Notes: generated by a model not told the origin, from the sequence alone. Counted from the stretch's first letter, positions 25,604-33,538 are shown. The stretch is 39,988 nt of DNA from CAYWFU01 sp964457585 (GCA_964457585.1 CAYWFU010000024.1:1-39988), one strand, 5' to 3'. A program made the numbers and translations.

Positions 25604-26593
25604 ATGAATACCAGAGAACATAATTTTATAAAAGATTTTAGAGAAGGAGATAAAATTAAAAGTATTTATTTATTACGTGCCAAAACCTGTGGTAATACTA
25701 AAAAAGGTGATTTTTATATTTCACTTGAATTAATAGATAGCTCTGGAAGAGTGGATGCCAAGGTCTGGGATGCGAATGAAGAACTTTATAAAAAATTAGA
25801 TATTGATAGTTTTGTAGAAGTAGAAGGAAGGATTGATTTTTTCAAGGGACTCCCTCAGATAAAAATTTCAATAATACGTGTTTTAAATAAAGATGAAGAG
25901 CAATTTATTCAAATGGAACTTTTTTTACCTCAATCTCCTAAAGCACTGGAAGAAATGTTCAATGAACTTATGGCAACTATTAATGAAATAAAAAATCCTT
26001 TTTTAAAAGATCTTTGCATAAAAATTTTTTCTGATGAAGTTCTTATGGAAAAATTTAAACGCTGTCCAGCAGCAACAGATTTTCATCATCCTTATATTGG
26101 AGGTCTGTTAGAGCACACTCTTAATCTGTCAAAACTAGCTAAACTTATTATTAAAAATTATCCCAATACGATCAATGAAGAATTGTTGATAGTTGGTTGT
26201 TTAATGCATGATTTAGGAAAAATAGAGGAAATAACATGCAGGCGTTCTTTTAATTATTCTGATAAAGGAAAATTTTTGGGACATATTGTAATTGGAACAG
26301 GGATAGTTAACAGAAAAATTCAAGAGATAGCTGATTTTCCGGAAAATTTATCAAATTTAATTCTTCATCTTATTTTAAGCCATCACGGTGAATATGAATG
26401 GGGCTCTCCAAAACGTCCTAAATGTCTGGAAGCAGTTATACTTCACTATTTGGATAATCTTGATGCAAAAATAAATGGATTTCACTGGTTTATTGAAAAT
26501 CATAATACAGATAAAGACTCTTCATGGACAAATTACAGCAAAATGTTTGATGAATATCTTTTTAAAGATTCAAAATTATTAGAAAGTGAATGA
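25604..26593 (+). CDS. YhaM-type 3'-5' exoribonuclease (OB fold plus HD domain)
   Basis: The first 110 or so residues form an OB-fold nucleic-acid-binding domain (DFYISLELIDSSGRVDAKVW, FVEVEGRIDFFKGLPQIKI). An HD domain follows, with FHHPYIGGLLEHTLNL, GCLMHDLGKIEEI and LILHLILSHHGEYEWGSPK, which are the motifs of YhaM/CbfI exonucleases. The length of 329 residues is usual. YhaM enzymes trim RNA and single-stranded DNA ends using a divalent metal. The ATG at 25604 is preceded by GGAGAAATA. It is convergent with the DtxR-type gene, with an 8-nt gap. No defect is visible. Confidence 0.88.
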   Translation: MNTREHNFIKDFREGDKIKSIYLLRAKTCGNTKKGDFYISLELIDSSGRVDAKVWDANEELYKKLDIDSFVEVEGRIDFFKGLPQIKISIIRVLNKDEEQFIQMELFLPQSPKALEEMFNELMATINEIKNPFLKDLCIKIFSDEVLMEKFKRCPAATDFHHPYIGGLLEHTLNLSKLAKLIIKNYPNTINEELLIVGCLMHDLGKIEEITCRRSFNYSDKGKFLGHIVIGTGIVNRKIQEIADFPENLSNLILHLILSHHGEYEWGSPKRPKCLEAVILHYLDNLDAKINGFHWFIENHNTDKDSSWTNYSKMFDEYLFKDSKLLESE

Positions 26594-26601
26594 TTAATTC
26601 A

Positions 26602-27258
26602 CTATTTCTTGCTTTCGCGTCTTATATATATATCCTGCGCAATATCCTTTTCCAGAGCAAGTTGAGTCTCTCCAATTTTTATTATAAATGATGGAAAAGT
26701 CTGATGAACATAAACATTTGTTCCTGGAATTATTCCCATTGACATTAATTTATGTAATTGAGGATGATTATGTGTAAGTATGTATGATACTCTCCCTGTA
26801 TCTTGAGCTTTTGTTTGAGATAAAGGCATAACAATGCTTTCAATTACAGTTTTACTTTTTTTGCAGCATTCACCTTCAGGAATAGACATTCCATGAGGAC
26901 ATTCCCGCGGATGACCTAATAGAATACATATACTCTCTTCAACATCAGGAGAAAGTATATGTTCAAAAGCACATGCACTAGGCTCAACTTCATTTTTTGC
27001 AATTGCAAGTACGTCATGTAAAAGCCTTTCTGCAAGGCGGTGGCGGCGTGTAATATTTACTGCAATTTTTTCACCTTTTTCAGTAAAACTTATTTCCCCT
27101 TTATTATTTATAATATAGCCATTTTCAATTAGATAATCTATCATTTTTTCTTTAATTTCTTTATGAATTTCTTCTTCCAATTTTTGAATACTGGGATCAT
27201 TAAACTCTTTTTGTTTCCAGATTATTCCTAGAGCCTCTTCAATTTTTTGATTTTCCAT
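26602..27258 (-). CDS. DtxR/MntR-type metal-dependent repressor with FeoA (SH3-like) domain
   Basis: Residues 35-75 hold a winged helix (MIDYLIENGYIINNKGEISF, LTEKG-like FTEKGEKIA). The dimerisation/metal region follows (RRHRLAERLLHDVLAI, ACAFEHILSPDVEESICILL, HPRECPHGMSIP). A C-terminal FeoA-type SH3-like domain covers about 135-215 (LMSMGIIPGTNVYVHQTFP). This is the domain order of DtxR, IdeR and MntR. Iron or manganese would be the corepressor. No metal transporter is next to it, so its targets are elsewhere or it regulates itself. A perfect 26-bp inverted repeat lies about 20 nt upstream of the start codon, at 27279-27367. It is much longer than a DtxR operator and resembles other repeats in this window. 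Confidence 0.85.
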   Translation of the reverse strand: MENQKIEEALGIIWKQKEFNDPSIQKLEEEIHKEIKEKMIDYLIENGYIINNKGEISFTEKGEKIAVNITRRHRLAERLLHDVLAIAKNEVEPSACAFEHILSPDVEESICILLGHPRECPHGMSIPEGECCKKSKTVIESIVMPLSQTKAQDTGRVSYILTHNHPQLHKLMSMGIIPGTNVYVHQTFPSFIIKIGETQLALEKDIAQDIYIRRESKK

Positions 27259-27278
27259 AACAAATCTCCTTATGTATG

Positions 27279-27367
27279 AGTGTCAGAGAGTCAAAGTGTC
27301 AAAGAGTCAAAGCAAAGGAATTTTGAGATTTTATTCTGATACTTTGACACTTTGACTCTCTGACACT
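27279..27367. repeat. Long hairpin of reiterated TCAAAGTG/TCAGAGAG words
   Basis: A 26-bp perfect inverted repeat (arms 27279-27304 and 27342-27367, starting AGTGTCAGAGAGTCAAAGTG) surrounds a 37-nt loop. The arms themselves are internally reiterated (AGTCAAAG, TGTCAAAG, AGTCAAAG). It lies between two minus-strand genes. No T-run follows on either strand, so an intrinsic terminator is not clear. Confidence 0.7.
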
Positions 27368-27398
27368 ATCATACCATCTTCTTCAATAATCCGTGGTA

Positions 27399-29342
27399 TT
27401 ATTCCTCAAATTGTTTTTTTGTTGGCAAAAGCTTAATCATATCTTTAGCATTTTTATAATAAGCTGTTTCAGGATAAATATCAATAATTTGCTTTAATAA
27501 TTCCTGTGTTTTATCAAATTTACCTTCATCAAAAACCTTATTTGCCATTTCAAGTATTTCAGAAGCTTTACTTTTCGAATTATCTAAAAAAGAAATAATC
27601 TCATCATCATAATACATAATCGCTCCTTCCATTTCAACACCATTAGGAAGTATATATTTTACAACTTTATCTTTTCCTAAACTTTGTTCATATCTTGGAA
27701 CAACTGCAATTGAAACTTTTGGATATATTCTTACAATACTTGCAATACCTATTTTTTTTTCAGTATAACTGTATATTTTACCTTTTTTCGGAGATTCTCT
27801 TCCATCTAAATATACTATATGAATTCTATCATTTACTGAAAGCCCATCCTGTGCGCCTACATTTAATTTGAAATATGTCTTTTCCTTTAATCCAATTTCT
27901 GCAATATTAATGTTCTCATTGTTATGATCTAAAAAAATTAATCTTTTTCCATCTTTTGACCATGAAATATATTCTGCTTTTACTTCAAACGGCTTTCCCT
28001 TTATTTTTATTATTTCTCTTTCTCCAGCAGAAATATCAATTATTTCCAATCTGTTCCTGTCAGCTTTTTTTATTAGCCAATTTCTTTTTGCAAATAAAGG
28101 GATTCTTGGTCCGCTAAAACTATTGGAACTAAAAAGGAAATAATAATTAAAAGCTTCCTGTCCAGTAATTTCGTGGGATACTTTAGTATCGATTATTAAC
28201 TTATTTAAAGTTGTATCTAATTTTTCATAATTACAATCTAATACTATTTCTTTCCCGCTGGGAAACCATGCTGTAATTGAACCTGAAGTTATTTCAATGG
28301 GATCATCAACATCATCAGCATTTACATGAAAAATCCGCGGAGGAACACCTTTTATATAAGATATCTTTTTACTGTTTGGTGACCAAGATGGTTTTAATCC
28401 AAAATCTACTTTTTTCCGGTCTGAACCGTCAAAATTCAGCACAAATAAGTCACCATTGCTTTCATATGCAATTTTTTTCTTATCAGGAGATATGCTTATA
28501 CTTTTTATTTCATATGGAGAAAATGTACCGCTTATTGTATCGGAGTTACCACTATTACTATTAAAAATCCCAATACTTTCCCCATTTTTTTCTATTATTC
28601 GCCCAATAATTTCAATATTATTATCTAACCAGAAAAATGGGATAAAATTAGTTTTATAAGTTATAAAATTTTTAAAAGTAATATTATTTACTGATGATTT
28701 TTCCAGTGTATCTTCAGGAATAAAAAAATTATCTTCTTTAATAGCGATTTTTTCAGGGGGCATTTTTTTTATTTTAAAATATTCACCTGCAGTATAAAAA
28801 TAATTTTCAGGGCTAAATAGCTTTAAACATAAACGATTTAAAATATTCTCTAATTCATTTTTTAATCCTGTTACCTGGAATGTTTTATTAACAACCCCAT
28901 TAGTTACATCAATAACCTGTATGGAAATTTTCACGGTATCTTCAATTTCAGAATAAGAACCAAATATAATTAAACCAGTGTTAAGTATTCTACCAAGATC
29001 AAGGATTTTAAGCGGATCTGTCAATTCTTCTTCATTTATTTTTACCAGTTGTCTTTTATCATTTATTTCTTTTTGAGAAATAACATCAAATTTATTTAGT
29101 TCTGTTATTTTACTGGTCAATATTTTTGAGATTTGATTATTATTTTTAAATGGAGCAATTGCTATACTATTTAACGCAAAGGTAGGGATAGAAAACACGA
29201 TATTTAATACTAAAAAAAATAGAATGCAATTTTTAGGCAAGAACCCTGCTGCAGAGATGCAGGGTATCTTTTCTCTCTGATAGGAATATTTTATTTTAAG
29301 ATTAAATTTAAAAATCTCAACTTGAAATTTGTGGTTAAGCAT
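27399..29342 (-). CDS. TolB-like beta-propeller protein with FlgO/TolB-N-type N-terminus and C-terminal TPR-like tail
   Basis: A hydrophobic signal-like segment (CILFFLVLNIVFSIPTFA) lies at about residues 39-56. A domain at about 60-180 (IAPFKNNNQISKILTSKITE, VINIFGS-like LIIFGSYSEIED) resembles the TolB/CsgG-type N-terminal fold. Propeller repeats follow at about 260-480 (SISPDKKKIAYESNGDLFVL, SWSPNSKKISYI, SWSKDGKRLIFLDH). The C-terminus has a helical TPR-like unit (ANKVFDEGKFDKTQELLKQI). It is probably exported. The role is unknown; assembly or envelope scaffolding is possible. The start is unsure: the ATG at 29342 places a REP-like repeat inside the coding region, and a TTG at 29240 right before the signal sequence gives a more normal signal peptide. 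Confidence 0.7.
   Translation of the reverse strand: MLNHKFQVEIFKFNLKIKYSYQREKIPCISAAGFLPKNCILFFLVLNIVFSIPTFALNSIAIAPFKNNNQISKILTSKITELNKFDVISQKEINDKRQLVKINEEELTDPLKILDLGRILNTGLIIFGSYSEIEDTVKISIQVIDVTNGVVNKTFQVTGLKNELENILNRLCLKLFSPENYFYTAGEYFKIKKMPPEKIAIKEDNFFIPEDTLEKSSVNNITFKNFITYKTNFIPFFWLDNNIEIIGRIIEKNGESIGIFNSNSGNSDTISGTFSPYEIKSISISPDKKKIAYESNGDLFVLNFDGSDRKKVDFGLKPSWSPNSKKISYIKGVPPRIFHVNADDVDDPIEITSGSITAWFPSGKEIVLDCNYEKLDTTLNKLIIDTKVSHEITGQEAFNYYFLFSSNSFSGPRIPLFAKRNWLIKKADRNRLEIIDISAGEREIIKIKGKPFEVKAEYISWSKDGKRLIFLDHNNENINIAEIGLKEKTYFKLNVGAQDGLSVNDRIHIVYLDGRESPKKGKIYSYTEKKIGIASIVRIYPKVSIAVVPRYEQSLGKDKVVKYILPNGVEMEGAIMYYDDEIISFLDNSKSKASEILEMANKVFDEGKFDKTQELLKQIIDIYPETAYYKNAKDMIKLLPTKKQFEE
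29238..29292 (+). repeat. REP-like hairpin with conserved GGTATCTT tail, copy 3
   Basis: CAAGAA is followed by a hairpin (CCCTGC-tgcagagat-GCAGGG) and then TATCTTTTCTCTCTGATAGG and AATATTTTAT. It matches the element at 25027-25080 in arrangement and tail. It overlaps the predicted 5' end of the propeller gene on the other strand. Confidence 0.6.
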
Positions 29343-29353
29343 AAATTATCTAC

Positions 29354-30091
29354 TTATTTACTATTTTTCTTAAATAGATGTTCTCTTGTTTCCAGATAAA
29401 TTATTCGCGCACAATGTGGGCAAAAAAATAATTCTTCTGAGAGTATTAAATCATTAATCATTTGCGGCGGGACACGCATATGACATCCTTGACATACCTC
29501 GCTTTTCACTTCAACAACAGCAAAGTCATTTTTATTTTTTAAAATTTTTTCATATATAGAAACAGTATTTTTATTTACTGTGATTGAATGAGATCCTCTG
29601 ATTTTATTTTTCTCTTTTAAATCTTCTCTTAATATTTCTTCCTCCTTCTTCTTTTCCTCTTTTTCTTTTTGATTAAGCGCTTCAAACTCTTTAACTTCAT
29701 TTTCAATAATTTTATGCGCTTCTTTTTCTTTATCATATTGATACATTATTTCCAGAATGCTTTCTTCTATTTTTTCATTATTCTTTTTTATATCGTTGAT
29801 TTCTTTAAGCATAGCAGCATATTCTTTATTATTTTTTAGCGTAAATAATTGTACTTCCAATTTTTTCAATTTATCATTTTGAGATTGCATTTCCAGTTCA
29901 AATTCTTTACGCTTTTTTAATAGTAAATCCAGTTCATTTTTCTTCTCAATAGATTTTTCGTGATGTATTTTTAGTTTGTCTTCTATTTCTTTAACACTTT
30001 TTGGGATAAAACTTAATTTTTTTTGTATGCTTAAAATATCTCTGTCGATATTTTGGAGAATAAGTAAAGAATTTATTATTGTACTATTCAA
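29354..30091 (-). CDS. Coiled-coil protein with C4-type zinc ribbon (DUF164/CdsZ family)
   Basis: Most of the 245 residues form a long antiparallel coiled coil (heptads from about 10 to 170). The C-terminus carries two CxxC pairs, VCQGCHMRVPPQM and FFCPHCARIIY, which form the zinc ribbon of this family. The role of the family is not settled; it has been linked to nucleic-acid binding or secretion-related functions. It starts 12 nt downstream of the Nif3-type gene stop on the same strand, a pairing common in many bacteria, which supports a shared operon. No irregularity is seen. Confidence 0.9.
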   Translation of the reverse strand: MNSTIINSLLILQNIDRDILSIQKKLSFIPKSVKEIEDKLKIHHEKSIEKKNELDLLLKKRKEFELEMQSQNDKLKKLEVQLFTLKNNKEYAAMLKEINDIKKNNEKIEESILEIMYQYDKEKEAHKIIENEVKEFEALNQKEKEEKKKEEEILREDLKEKNKIRGSHSITVNKNTVSIYEKILKNKNDFAVVEVKSEVCQGCHMRVPPQMINDLILSEELFFCPHCARIIYLETREHLFKKNSK

Positions 30092-30103
30092 AAAATTTCC
30101 TCC

Positions 30104-31210
30104 TTAATTTAATATTTCAAACGGTTGAGTATTTATTTTTGATTTTATTAAATTTATTTTTGATTTAATATTTTCCTTCAATAAATTAACTATTATATCA
30201 GTAAAAAATTTTTCAGTATGATAATGCCCTGCATCAATGATTGATAATCCGTATTCCAGAGCAAGGTGCGCATCATGATGCTTAACATCACCCGTTATTA
30301 AAACATCCAAATCTAATTCATTCGCTTGAGTTATATAACTTGCTCCGCTTCCGCTTATAATTCCAACTTTTTTAATTTTTTTATTTGATTCACCAACAAT
30401 TTTTAAAAAAGGAATATTTAATTTTGATTTTATTAAGGAAGCTAAATCAAGTAATTCTTTTTCATCTATTTGTCCATATACTCCATGTCCGGCACCAGGA
30501 TAAAAAAATTCTACTGGATATATATCATAAGCCATTTCTTCATATGGATGAATATTTCGAATTTCATTTAATATACTATTTATATTTTTTTCGTCTATTA
30601 AAACTTCCAATCTGAATTCTTTTGTTTTTTCAATCTTACCAGGTTCACCAATAAAAGGCATAGCATGTGTAAAAGGTAAAAAAGTACCTTCACCTTCTGT
30701 CATAAAACTCATTTTACTATATTTATCAGTTTTAAACAACTCTAATGTTAGTAATTTATCACGTATTTTTTCAATATGAGTATCAGGGATATAAATAACT
30801 AATTTTTTAAAGTTTTTTATTTTAACAGGAGATAAAGTTAATGTATTTTTAATCCCAATTTTTTTTGCAATTAAAAAATTCATACTATATAAACTCGCAT
30901 CCATATTACTATGAGCAATATAAACTGCGATTTTTTTTTCAAGTAGACGGGTAATCATTTCAGTTTTTGGATTTTGGGGATTAAAAGTCGAAATTGAATT
31001 GAAAATAAAAGGATGGTGAGCAATAATTAAATCACATTTATTTGAAATTGCTTCTATTATAACATCTTTTGTTATTTCTAATGTTACTAATATATTATGT
31101 ACATTTGCATCCATAAAGCCAAACTGTAAACCGTTATTATCTCCCTGAAAGCTTAATGATTTAGGAGCTATTTTTTCGATTATATTAGCAACTTGATAAA
31201 TTTTTGTCAT
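30104..31210 (-). CDS. Nif3-like dinuclear metal-centre protein (YqfO type)
   Basis: The metal-ligand motifs are seen in order: LIIAHHPFIFNS in the N-terminal half, VYIAHSNMDA, and in the C-terminal half LITGDVKHHDAHLALEYG with DAGHYHTEKF. A PII-like inserted domain lies between them (about 130-230, KLVIYIPDTHIEKIRDKLL, HPYEEMAYDIYP). The 368 residues match the long YqfO subtype. Annotation as GTP cyclohydrolase type 2 exists for this family but the activity is disputed, so I leave the function open. It lies upstream of the zinc-ribbon gene in the same orientation. Confidence 0.9.
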   Translation of the reverse strand: MTKIYQVANIIEKIAPKSLSFQGDNNGLQFGFMDANVHNILVTLEITKDVIIEAISNKCDLIIAHHPFIFNSISTFNPQNPKTEMITRLLEKKIAVYIAHSNMDASLYSMNFLIAKKIGIKNTLTLSPVKIKNFKKLVIYIPDTHIEKIRDKLLTLELFKTDKYSKMSFMTEGEGTFLPFTHAMPFIGEPGKIEKTKEFRLEVLIDEKNINSILNEIRNIHPYEEMAYDIYPVEFFYPGAGHGVYGQIDEKELLDLASLIKSKLNIPFLKIVGESNKKIKKVGIISGSGASYITQANELDLDVLITGDVKHHDAHLALEYGLSIIDAGHYHTEKFFTDIIVNLLKENIKSKINLIKSKINTQPFEILN

Positions 31211-31273
31211 TTATTAAGATATTCTTATGTAGGAAACCGTGAATAACGCGATTATCAATAATAATTCTGCTTT

Positions 31274-31636
31274 TTATTCATTGCTTTTTTCTAGAACTTT
31301 TAAATTGGCAGATTTTTTTTCATCAGTTTCCTTTTCTGGTGAATTTCTATTTTCATAAGATGAATTAGAAACGTTACCAGAGATAGAATGTAAATCAATA
31401 TAAAATTTATTATTATTTGAATTTTCTTCAGCAACTTCCTTTTTTACTGAATTCTCTTCAAGTTTAACAATATTTTCAGTACTGCTTTTTTCTTCAACAT
31501 CATTGCTCAAAGATGAGGGAATTTTTTTTTCTTTTTCTTCTGATTTAATTTCTATCTTACTCTCTGCTTTAGAGTTATTTGCATAAAAAAATACTAATAA
31601 CAAATTAATTAATAAAATAAATTTTACTTTTTTCAT
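31274..31636 (-). CDS. Small secreted, charged hypothetical protein
   Basis: An N-terminal signal peptide is clear (MKKVKFILLINLLLVFFYAN, cleavage likely after the SKA at about 23). The remaining 97 residues are very rich in Glu, Lys, Ser and Asn, of low complexity and probably disordered. I recognise no domain. The neighbouring lipoprotein gene at 31941 also encodes a short, acidic, low-complexity exported protein. The small size and biased composition make it less certain than other genes, but the signal peptide argues that it is real. Confidence 0.55.
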   Translation of the reverse strand: MKKVKFILLINLLLVFFYANNSKAESKIEIKSEEKEKKIPSSLSNDVEEKSSTENIVKLEENSVKKEVAEENSNNNKFYIDLHSISGNVSNSSYENRNSPEKETDEKKSANLKVLEKSNE

Positions 31637-31649
31637 AAAAAATCCTCTT

Positions 31650-31744
31650 TAGGCTAAAGGCAACTTTGGGCTAAAGGTTAAGGGTTAAAGGTTAAAAAAT
31701 CTAAATCTATCTTTTTCCATCTTACAACCTTTTGCCTTTAGCCT
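31650..31744. repeat. Hairpin of reiterated GGCTAAAGG/GGTTAAAGG words
   Basis: A perfect 13-bp inverted repeat (AGGCTAAAGGCAA, 31650-31662; inverted at 31732-31744) encloses AGGTTAAGGGTTAAAGGTTA. The vocabulary matches 6447-6480. It occupies part of the 304-bp gap between the small secreted protein and the lipoprotein gene. A separate hairpin follows at 31759, and the rest of the gap shows nothing I can identify. Confidence 0.65.
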
Positions 31745-31758
31745 TTTATAATTTAAGG

Positions 31759-31793
31759 AAACTACCCCCTTCAAATTATGAAGGGGATAGTTT
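31759..31793 (-). terminator. Possible transcription terminator or stable hairpin downstream of the lipoprotein gene
   Basis: The arms AAACTA-c-CCCCTTC and GAAGGGG-a-TAGTTT form a 14-pair stem with one mismatch around a 7-nt loop. It lies 148 nt beyond the lipoprotein stop on the minus strand. No good T-run follows, so termination is only possible. Confidence 0.4.
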
Positions 31794-31940
31794 AATATTC
31801 AGATACAGTATGCTAGTTAAACATTACCTTAAAATGAACCAGCTTTGCTGTCAATTATTTAATTGGTAATTTGCTTATCCATTTTATTTGTATCAAGCTC
31901 TCCTTCTTTTCCCCAAATATATGGGAAAAAAGTCCTTAAA

Positions 31941-32180
31941 TTAGTGCCCTGCAGGAGCTGCTGGAGCTTCTGCTGCTGGAGCTTCTGCTGCTGGAGCTTC
32001 TGCTGCTGGAGCTTCCTCTTTTGCTGCCTCTTCAGCTGGTTTTTCTTGAACTGCTGCTGGGGCTTCATGAGTTTCGGATTCTTTTCCTGCTTCTTTATCT
32101 CCACCACAACCAAATAAAATAGTTGTAACCATCAAAGCTATAACTAAACACGCAAGAATTTTAACAATGCGTTTTTTCAT
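31941..32180 (-). CDS. Small Ala/Pro/Glu-rich lipoprotein
   Basis: A lipoprotein signal peptide is visible: MKKRIVKILACLVIALMVTT followed by the lipobox region ILFGC, with Cys25 as the predicted lipidated residue. The mature part is about 54 residues of low complexity, ending in repeated EAPAA units encoded by a 15-bp tandem repeat. It is likely a short envelope lipoprotein with a disordered tail. AAAGGAGGG lies about 7 nt before the ATG at 32180. The region upstream begins with a family 1 palindromic element at 32219, which must carry or adjoin its promoter. The function is unknown. Confidence 0.75.
   Translation of the reverse strand: MKKRIVKILACLVIALMVTTILFGCGGDKEAGKESETHEAPAAVQEKPAEEAAKEEAPAAEAPAAEAPAAEAPAAPAGH
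31957..32016. repeat. 15-bp tandem repeat, four copies, inside the lipoprotein gene
   Basis: The unit GCTGCTGGAGCTTCT is repeated at 31957, 31972, 31987 and 32002, the last with one change. On the minus strand it encodes EAPAA repeated. Being a multiple of three, changes in copy number would keep the frame. Confidence 0.85.
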
Positions 32181-32218
32181 TAAATTTCCCTCCTTTCATA
32201 TACAGTATTTTTATCTAA

Positions 32219-32376
32219 GGGGTCGTCATGAAATAAGTATCACAAGATTGCGCAGGATTTTGGGCTGTATTCAAGGCGCTTGTAAGGGCACATACTGGAT
32301 GTATGTAACCGAACAAGCAACGCAGAAGACAGCTCAAAAGACCAGCAAGATGTGATAATTATTTCATGACGCCCCC
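32219..32376. mobile_element. MITE-like palindromic element, family 1, copy B
   Basis: The ends are inverted (GGGGTCGTCATGAAATAA and GGGGGCGTCATGAAATAA read inward, one mismatch). TAA flanks both sides (32216-32218, 32377-32379). The core shares TGTATTCAAGGCG, then a stem GCTTGT/ACAAGC with a CATAC/GTATG inner stem, then AACGC-a-GAAGAC, AAAAGACCAG and GATGTG, as in 15544-15825. The right end overlaps the last codons of the agmatinase gene. Confidence 0.82.
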
Positions 32377-33252
32377 TAAATAAGCAATTAGCTTATAGAT
32401 AAGCTTTGCTGCCAAAAAATCAGATGAAATATTTTCTTTTAAAGGCATTAATTCAACTATATCTATTCCAATGATTTTTTTACGACTGGCAACATATTTT
32501 AGTAATTCTAAAATCTCATACCAATTCAATCCGCCTGGTTCTGGTGTACCTACAGCAGGCATAATTGATGGATCTAAAACATCCAGATCAATAGTTAAAT
32601 AAACAGTGTCTGATAGAGAATTTGTAATTTCATTTATGCTGTTTTTGAAATTTTTCAAAACATCAAATGCATAAAACATTTTTATTCTATCAGTATTTTT
32701 AAGAAAATTTGCTTCCTCTTTACTAATACTTCTAATCCCGGCTTGAACACATGGACAATATTCAAGCGATCTTCTTATTGCTGATGCATGGCTGAATTCT
32801 GTACCTTCATATTCCTCACGCAAATCTGCATGAGCATCAAGCTGAAGCACACTTAAGTCAGGATAAAATTCTTTATGAGCTTTAACCAGACCTGATGTTA
32901 TGGAATGTTCTCCTCCAAGAGAAATCAAAACTTTATCTTTTCTGATTATTTCTTTTGTATTTTTATATATTTTTTCAACCATGCTTTTGGGACCAGAATA
33001 ATCTATCTCTAGCTCACCAAAAGTATGAACCCCTGCTTCATAAGGACATTTATTCATCTCTTCATCATATAATTCTATATATCGTGAAGCATTGATTATT
33101 GCTTTAGGTCCTTCCTTTGTACCACATTTATAAGAAGTAGTTTGTTCATATGGTATAGATAATATCACAAATTTTGATTTTTGATAACTATTTATTTCTG
33201 TATCTAAATCTAAAAAAACATTATTAATATTCCTAAAATGTTCTGAGCCCAT
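32359..33252 (-). CDS. speB: Agmatinase / ureohydrolase
   Basis: The ureohydrolase metal motifs are complete: SLGGEHSIT (His ligand), QLDAHADLREEY, and TIDLDVLDPSIMPAVGTPEPGG, followed by GIDIVELMP. The 297-residue length is usual. Agmatinase hydrolyses agmatine to putrescine and urea with two Mn ions, in polyamine synthesis. The motif set fits agmatinase better than arginase, but the substrate is not proven. The last residues, GGVMK and the stop, are encoded by the terminal inverted repeat of the family 1 element, which may have replaced the original end. AAAGGAG lies 17 nt before the ATG, a long spacing. A consensus-like promoter is at 33289-33317. Confidence 0.9.
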   Translation of the reverse strand: MGSEHFRNINNVFLDLDTEINSYQKSKFVILSIPYEQTTSYKCGTKEGPKAIINASRYIELYDEEMNKCPYEAGVHTFGELEIDYSGPKSMVEKIYKNTKEIIRKDKVLISLGGEHSITSGLVKAHKEFYPDLSVLQLDAHADLREEYEGTEFSHASAIRRSLEYCPCVQAGIRSISKEEANFLKNTDRIKMFYAFDVLKNFKNSINEITNSLSDTVYLTIDLDVLDPSIMPAVGTPEPGGLNWYEILELLKYVASRKKIIGIDIVELMPLKENISSDFLAAKLIYKLIAYLGGVMK

Positions 33253-33288
33253 TTTAATTTGCTTATATACTCCTTTAATAAATTAGCA

Positions 33289-33317
33289 ATTATATCATAT
33301 TTTTATTTTTTTATCAA
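33289..33317 (-). promoter_or_regulatory. Predicted sigma-70-type promoter of speB
   Basis: On the minus strand TTGATA (33317-33312) and TATAAT (33294-33289) are separated by 17 bases, a near-perfect consensus. A start near 33282 would give a leader of about 30 nt before the speB ATG. Confidence 0.65.
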
Positions 33318-33412
33318 ATTTTACTTATAAATCATTTAATATAGAATTTAGCAATCAATTAAATATATCTAATAAAAAGTATAAAGTCAATAAAAAAACT
33401 TTAATTTATTCT

Positions 33413-33492
33413 AACTAATCAAATTTGCAAAATTTAGAATGCTCCTATGTGCTTCAGATTGAAACGATCTTCATTCGCAAATCTGATTAGTT
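33413..33492. repeat. 80-bp intergenic hairpin between speB and gmhA
   Basis: The arms AACTAATCAAATTTGC (33413-33428) and GCAAATCTGATTAGTT (33477-33492) pair at 15 of 16 positions around 48 nt. It lies in the divergent 315-bp gap between the two promoters. It may be another small mobile palindrome or a regulatory hairpin; no second copy is in the window. Confidence 0.55.
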
Positions 33493-33509
33493 TGAGTAAA
33501 TATTGTTTC

Positions 33510-33538
33510 TTGAAAAGGTAATTAACTTCTGATATGAT
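33510..33538 (+). promoter_or_regulatory. Predicted sigma-70-type promoter of the gmhA operon
   Basis: TTGAAA (33510-33515) and TATGAT (33533-33538) are separated by 17 bases. The start site would be near 33545, just upstream of both candidate gmhA start codons. Confidence 0.6.

Noticed and set aside
31863..32117. Open frames on both strands over the lipoprotein gene (Cys/Trp-rich and Gln/Lys-rich)
   Set aside because: They are out-of-frame readings of the 15-bp repeat; only the 32180-31941 frame has a signal peptide, a lipobox and a good ribosome-binding site.
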